Source of the DNA: Mesorhizobium sp. B2-8-5
GTDB taxonomy: Bacteria; Pseudomonadota; Alphaproteobacteria; Rhizobiales; Rhizobiaceae
Direction: 5' to 3'
Length of the DNA: 64,000 nt
Assembly: GCF_006440675.2 (NCBI RefSeq)
Contig: NZ_CP083951.1
Location: forward strand, 2,761,501-2,825,500
In this document: one piece after another, positions 62,266-64,000 of the stretch
Layout of the letters: every line of letters begins with the position of its first letter
How positions within the stretch are numbered: the first letter of the stretch is position 1
Made by a program: the position numbers and the translations under genes
The notes under the pieces: model-generated
Databases searched by the model: none
Seen by the model: the letters and a program-made list of their open reading frames with translations, nothing else
Told to the model about the DNA's origin: nothing

Positions 62266-62497
62266 GAATCCTCCCAGATTCACTCGCCTTCTTCGTGCCT
62301 GGGTCGCATCTTTTTTCTGACCCCATACGACTTCGGTAAGGCTCGCCATTCGTTCATTGGCTAACACAGAAAATCGTGCAGCAGGTAGCAGGCGGCTGCT
62401 ACAGGTCGCTCCGGACGGTCGACCATCTCGCCATCGATCCTTGCGAACCTTTCCCGTGAGCCCGGTACGAACAGCGGCACGACAGAGGTCATCAACC

Positions 62498-63013
62498 TCA
62501 CCATTGGGCCGTGGCCTTGACCGTCACATGTCCATCGGATGCCCGCACCTCCATTTCCATCTCGCCCTTTCCACGAGCCGTTCCGCTCAAGAGCAAGGTC
62601 TGCGGGCCGATCGCGGGACGCACGCCGCGAAAGGAGAAGCGGCGTGGCGCTTGCCCGGCAATGACCGCGGCGAAGTTCATGAGCAACGTCGCCTGAAGCG
62701 GCCCGTGGATGACAAGTCCGGGGTAATGCTCGACATTTGTGGCGTAGGGCGCGTCGTAGTGGATGCGATGCCCTTTGAATGTCAGCGCGGAGTACCGAAA
62801 AAGCAGAACCGGATCGACGTCGACGATCCGTTCATGCGATGCGGGCGACCTTGGGTCCGGCAGCGTCGGCGGCGCAATGCCAACTTCCGTAGGGCGATAG
62901 GCAATGATCTGGTCTTCCTCGACGACGGGGCCGGCGGCATTGGAGATCTCGTGACGGACAGTGACGAAGGTAAGCCGGCCGGTGCGCCCTTGTTTTTCCT
63001 CGACGACGCCTAG
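62498..63013 (-). pseudogene. 3-methylfumaryl-CoA hydratase-like gene, 3' part (IS-disrupted)
   Basis: C-terminal ~170 codons of an HTD2/MaoC-type hydratase: VVEEKQGRTGRLTFVTVRHE, SALTFKGHRIHYDAPYA (catalytic hotdog segment) and YPGLVIHGPLQATLLMNFAA. The 5' part continues at 63871-64000 and beyond, on the other side of an IS element. Joining the flanks with one CTAG copy restores STLGVVEEK in frame. Intact relatives (about 280 aa) include the mesaconyl-C4-CoA hydratase Meh. Not functional as it stands. Confidence 0.85.
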
Positions 63014-63870
63014 GCCGTAGTGACGATTTAAGGAATTGGGATTCCCACGGGCCGGCAAATCAGATTCAACGCTGATTTTTGGGGATCAGTGATGAACTGC
63101 GACGCGCTTCGGGACGACCAGTGGGACCGGATCAAGGGCTTTGTTCCGGGCGGCAGAAAGGGCAAGCGTGGCCCGCGTGCCGACAACCGGAAATTCCTCG
63201 ACGCGTTGTTGTGGATGGCGCGGTCAGGCGGGCGCTGGCGCGACCTGCCGGAGCGGCTCGGGGATTACCGGTCGGTGAAGCGCCGCTACTATCGCTGGAT
63301 CGAGATGGGCGTGCTGGACGACATGCTGGCCGCACTCGCCCGCGAAGCTGATCTCGAATGGCTGATGATCGACTCAACGATCGTGCGGGCGCACCAGCAC
63401 GCCGCCGGGGCACGCAAGGTCAAAGGGGGGCGGATGCCCAGGGCCTGGGCCGGTCTCGCGGCGGCCTAAGCACCAAAATCCACGCGGCTACCGAGGCGCT
63501 CGGCCTTCCCCTGCGCCTGATCGGCACGCCCGGCCAGCGTAACGACATCGCCTTTGCCCACGACCTGATCAACGGTATCGACGCCCATGCCACCATCGCC
63601 GACAAGGGATACGACGCCGATCACCTCGCCGATAGCATCGCGCAAGGGGGCGCCGAGGTCGTCATCCCGCCCAAGCGCAACCGCAAGGTCCAGCGACCCT
63701 ACGACCGTGATCTCTACAAGGAGCGAAATCGAATCGAACACTTCTTCAGCAAGCTCAAGCAGTTCAGGCGCGTCGCAACCCGATACGACAAACTGCTCGC
63801 CAACTTCATGGGCTTCGTCAAACTCGCCGCTATCGCCATCTGGCTCAAATAGTTAAATCGTCACCACCGC
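63014..63870 (+). mobile_element. IS5-family insertion sequence (857 bp, IS427-like)
   Basis: Terminal inverted repeats of 18 nt: GCCGTAGTGACGATTTAA at 63014-63031 and the reverse complement of GCGGTGGTGACGATTTAA at 63853-63870 (2 mismatches). Target duplication CTAG flanks it at 63010-63013 and 63871-63874. One two-frame transposase gene fills the element and ends at the right repeat. The matched duplication and in-frame host junction point to a simple insertion with little later decay. Confidence 0.93.
63092..63852 (+). CDS. IS5-family transposase, two frames with -1 frameshift
   Basis: Frame A (63092-63469, 125 aa from ATG 63092) has the helix-turn-helix part and the first catalytic Asp (LMIDSTIVRAHQHAAGAR). 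Frame B, ending at 63852, has the second Asp (IADKGYDADHLAD) and the Glu region (KERNRIEHFFSKLKQFRRVA). A run of six G after AAA at 63425-63430 lies in the overlap, a typical -1 slippage site. The fused product of about 253 aa carries the DDE triad. The two frames should not be read as a dead gene: this arrangement is normal in the group. Confidence 0.9.
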
Positions 63871-64000
63871 CTAGCGTCGAGCGGCGACGGATCGTGTCGC
63901 CGCTGCGGATCGGCGCCAGAAAACGGATGTCGCTGCCCGCCCACATGCGGCGCGGAAGCGGCACCGGCGGCAGGAGCCCGCCCTTGGCGGCATGTCCGTC
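63871..64000 (-). pseudogene. 3-methylfumaryl-CoA hydratase-like gene, 5' part (IS-disrupted, runs off window)
   Basis: 43 visible codons of the N-terminal half of the hydratase split by the IS: GGLLPPVPLPRRMWAGSDIR and FLAPIRSGDTIRRRSTLG, a signature of HTD2-type 3-methylfumaryl/mesaconyl-CoA hydratases. The start lies beyond position 64000. The reading frame enters the IS and would end soon after. Confidence 0.82.

Noticed and set aside
63092..63852. Calling the transposase a frameshifted pseudogene
   Set aside because: Two overlapping frames with a G6 slippery run are normal for this IS5 subgroup; the catalytic residues, inverted repeats and target duplication are intact.
1..64000. CRISPR arrays, tRNA or rRNA genes
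   Set aside because: No regularly spaced direct repeats and no cloverleaf or rRNA-like stretches were noticed on either strand by reading; a dedicated scan was not possible.

Overview
The window is a GC-rich piece of an alphaproteobacterial genome, most like a Rhizobiales soil or root bacterium such as Mesorhizobium. This is inferred from the ectoine-type Ehu transporter, the density of sugar-acid ABC importers, the SoxBDA set and a rhizobial-type intergenic palindrome at 56486-56590. I see no rRNA, tRNA or CRISPR array. The window starts inside soxA and ends inside an IS-disrupted hydratase gene.

Layout. (1) 1-8831: a minus-strand run of two M24 (ectoine-hydrolase/creatinase-fold) enzymes and sarcosine oxidase soxB-soxD-soxA, divergent from ehuBCDA plus a GntR/FadR regulator. 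This looks like an uptake and breakdown unit for a compatible solute or N-methylated amino compound. (2) 9527-29472: two ribose-type ABC importers, a LacI regulator, two enolase-superfamily dehydratases, an SMP-30 lactonase, several SDRs, and a seven-gene operon (tartrate/isopropylmalate-type dehydrogenase, amidohydrolase, VOC, EthD, two SDRs, AMP-ligase). (3) 29495-47089: a second sugar-acid region. The minus operon holds a UgpC-type ATPase, a stand-alone lipoyl protein, a MaoC hydratase and a CaiB CoA-transferase. The plus operon holds an enolase-family dehydratase, SDR, VOC, E1 beta and alpha of a 2-oxoacid dehydrogenase, and homologues of mesaconyl-CoA hydratase (Mch) and mesaconyl-CoA C1:C4 CoA-transferase (Mct). 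A LacI-SDR pair and a second importer operon (binding protein, two permeases, SMP-30, SDR) follow.

(4) 47158-49676: an SDR relic and an unrecognised four-gene minus operon (156-aa helical protein, 113-aa coiled coil, WD40 protein, 57-aa protein). (5) 49929-61692: a soluble di-iron (propane-type) monooxygenase cluster, prmABCD, with amidohydrolase, DUF59 protein, dedicated GroEL and alcohol dehydrogenase. A consensus sigma-54 promoter precedes it and an AcoR-type sigma-54 activator follows it on the other strand. (6) 61792-64000: a hypothetical gene, then a 3-methylfumaryl-CoA-hydratase-like gene split by an 857-bp IS5-family element with a CTAG target duplication.

How the parts may work together. 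Two operator families tie the sugar-acid regions together: GGAAACGTTTC-like sites and GTCAANCGNTTGAC-like sites, each matching one LacI regulator. The second set links the ATPase, the dehydratase-E1-Mch-Mct operon and the distant permeases. The most unusual content is the combination of sugar-acid dehydration enzymes, an E1 with a free lipoyl protein but no visible E2/E3, and C5-CoA enzymes otherwise known from the 3-hydroxypropionate bi-cycle.
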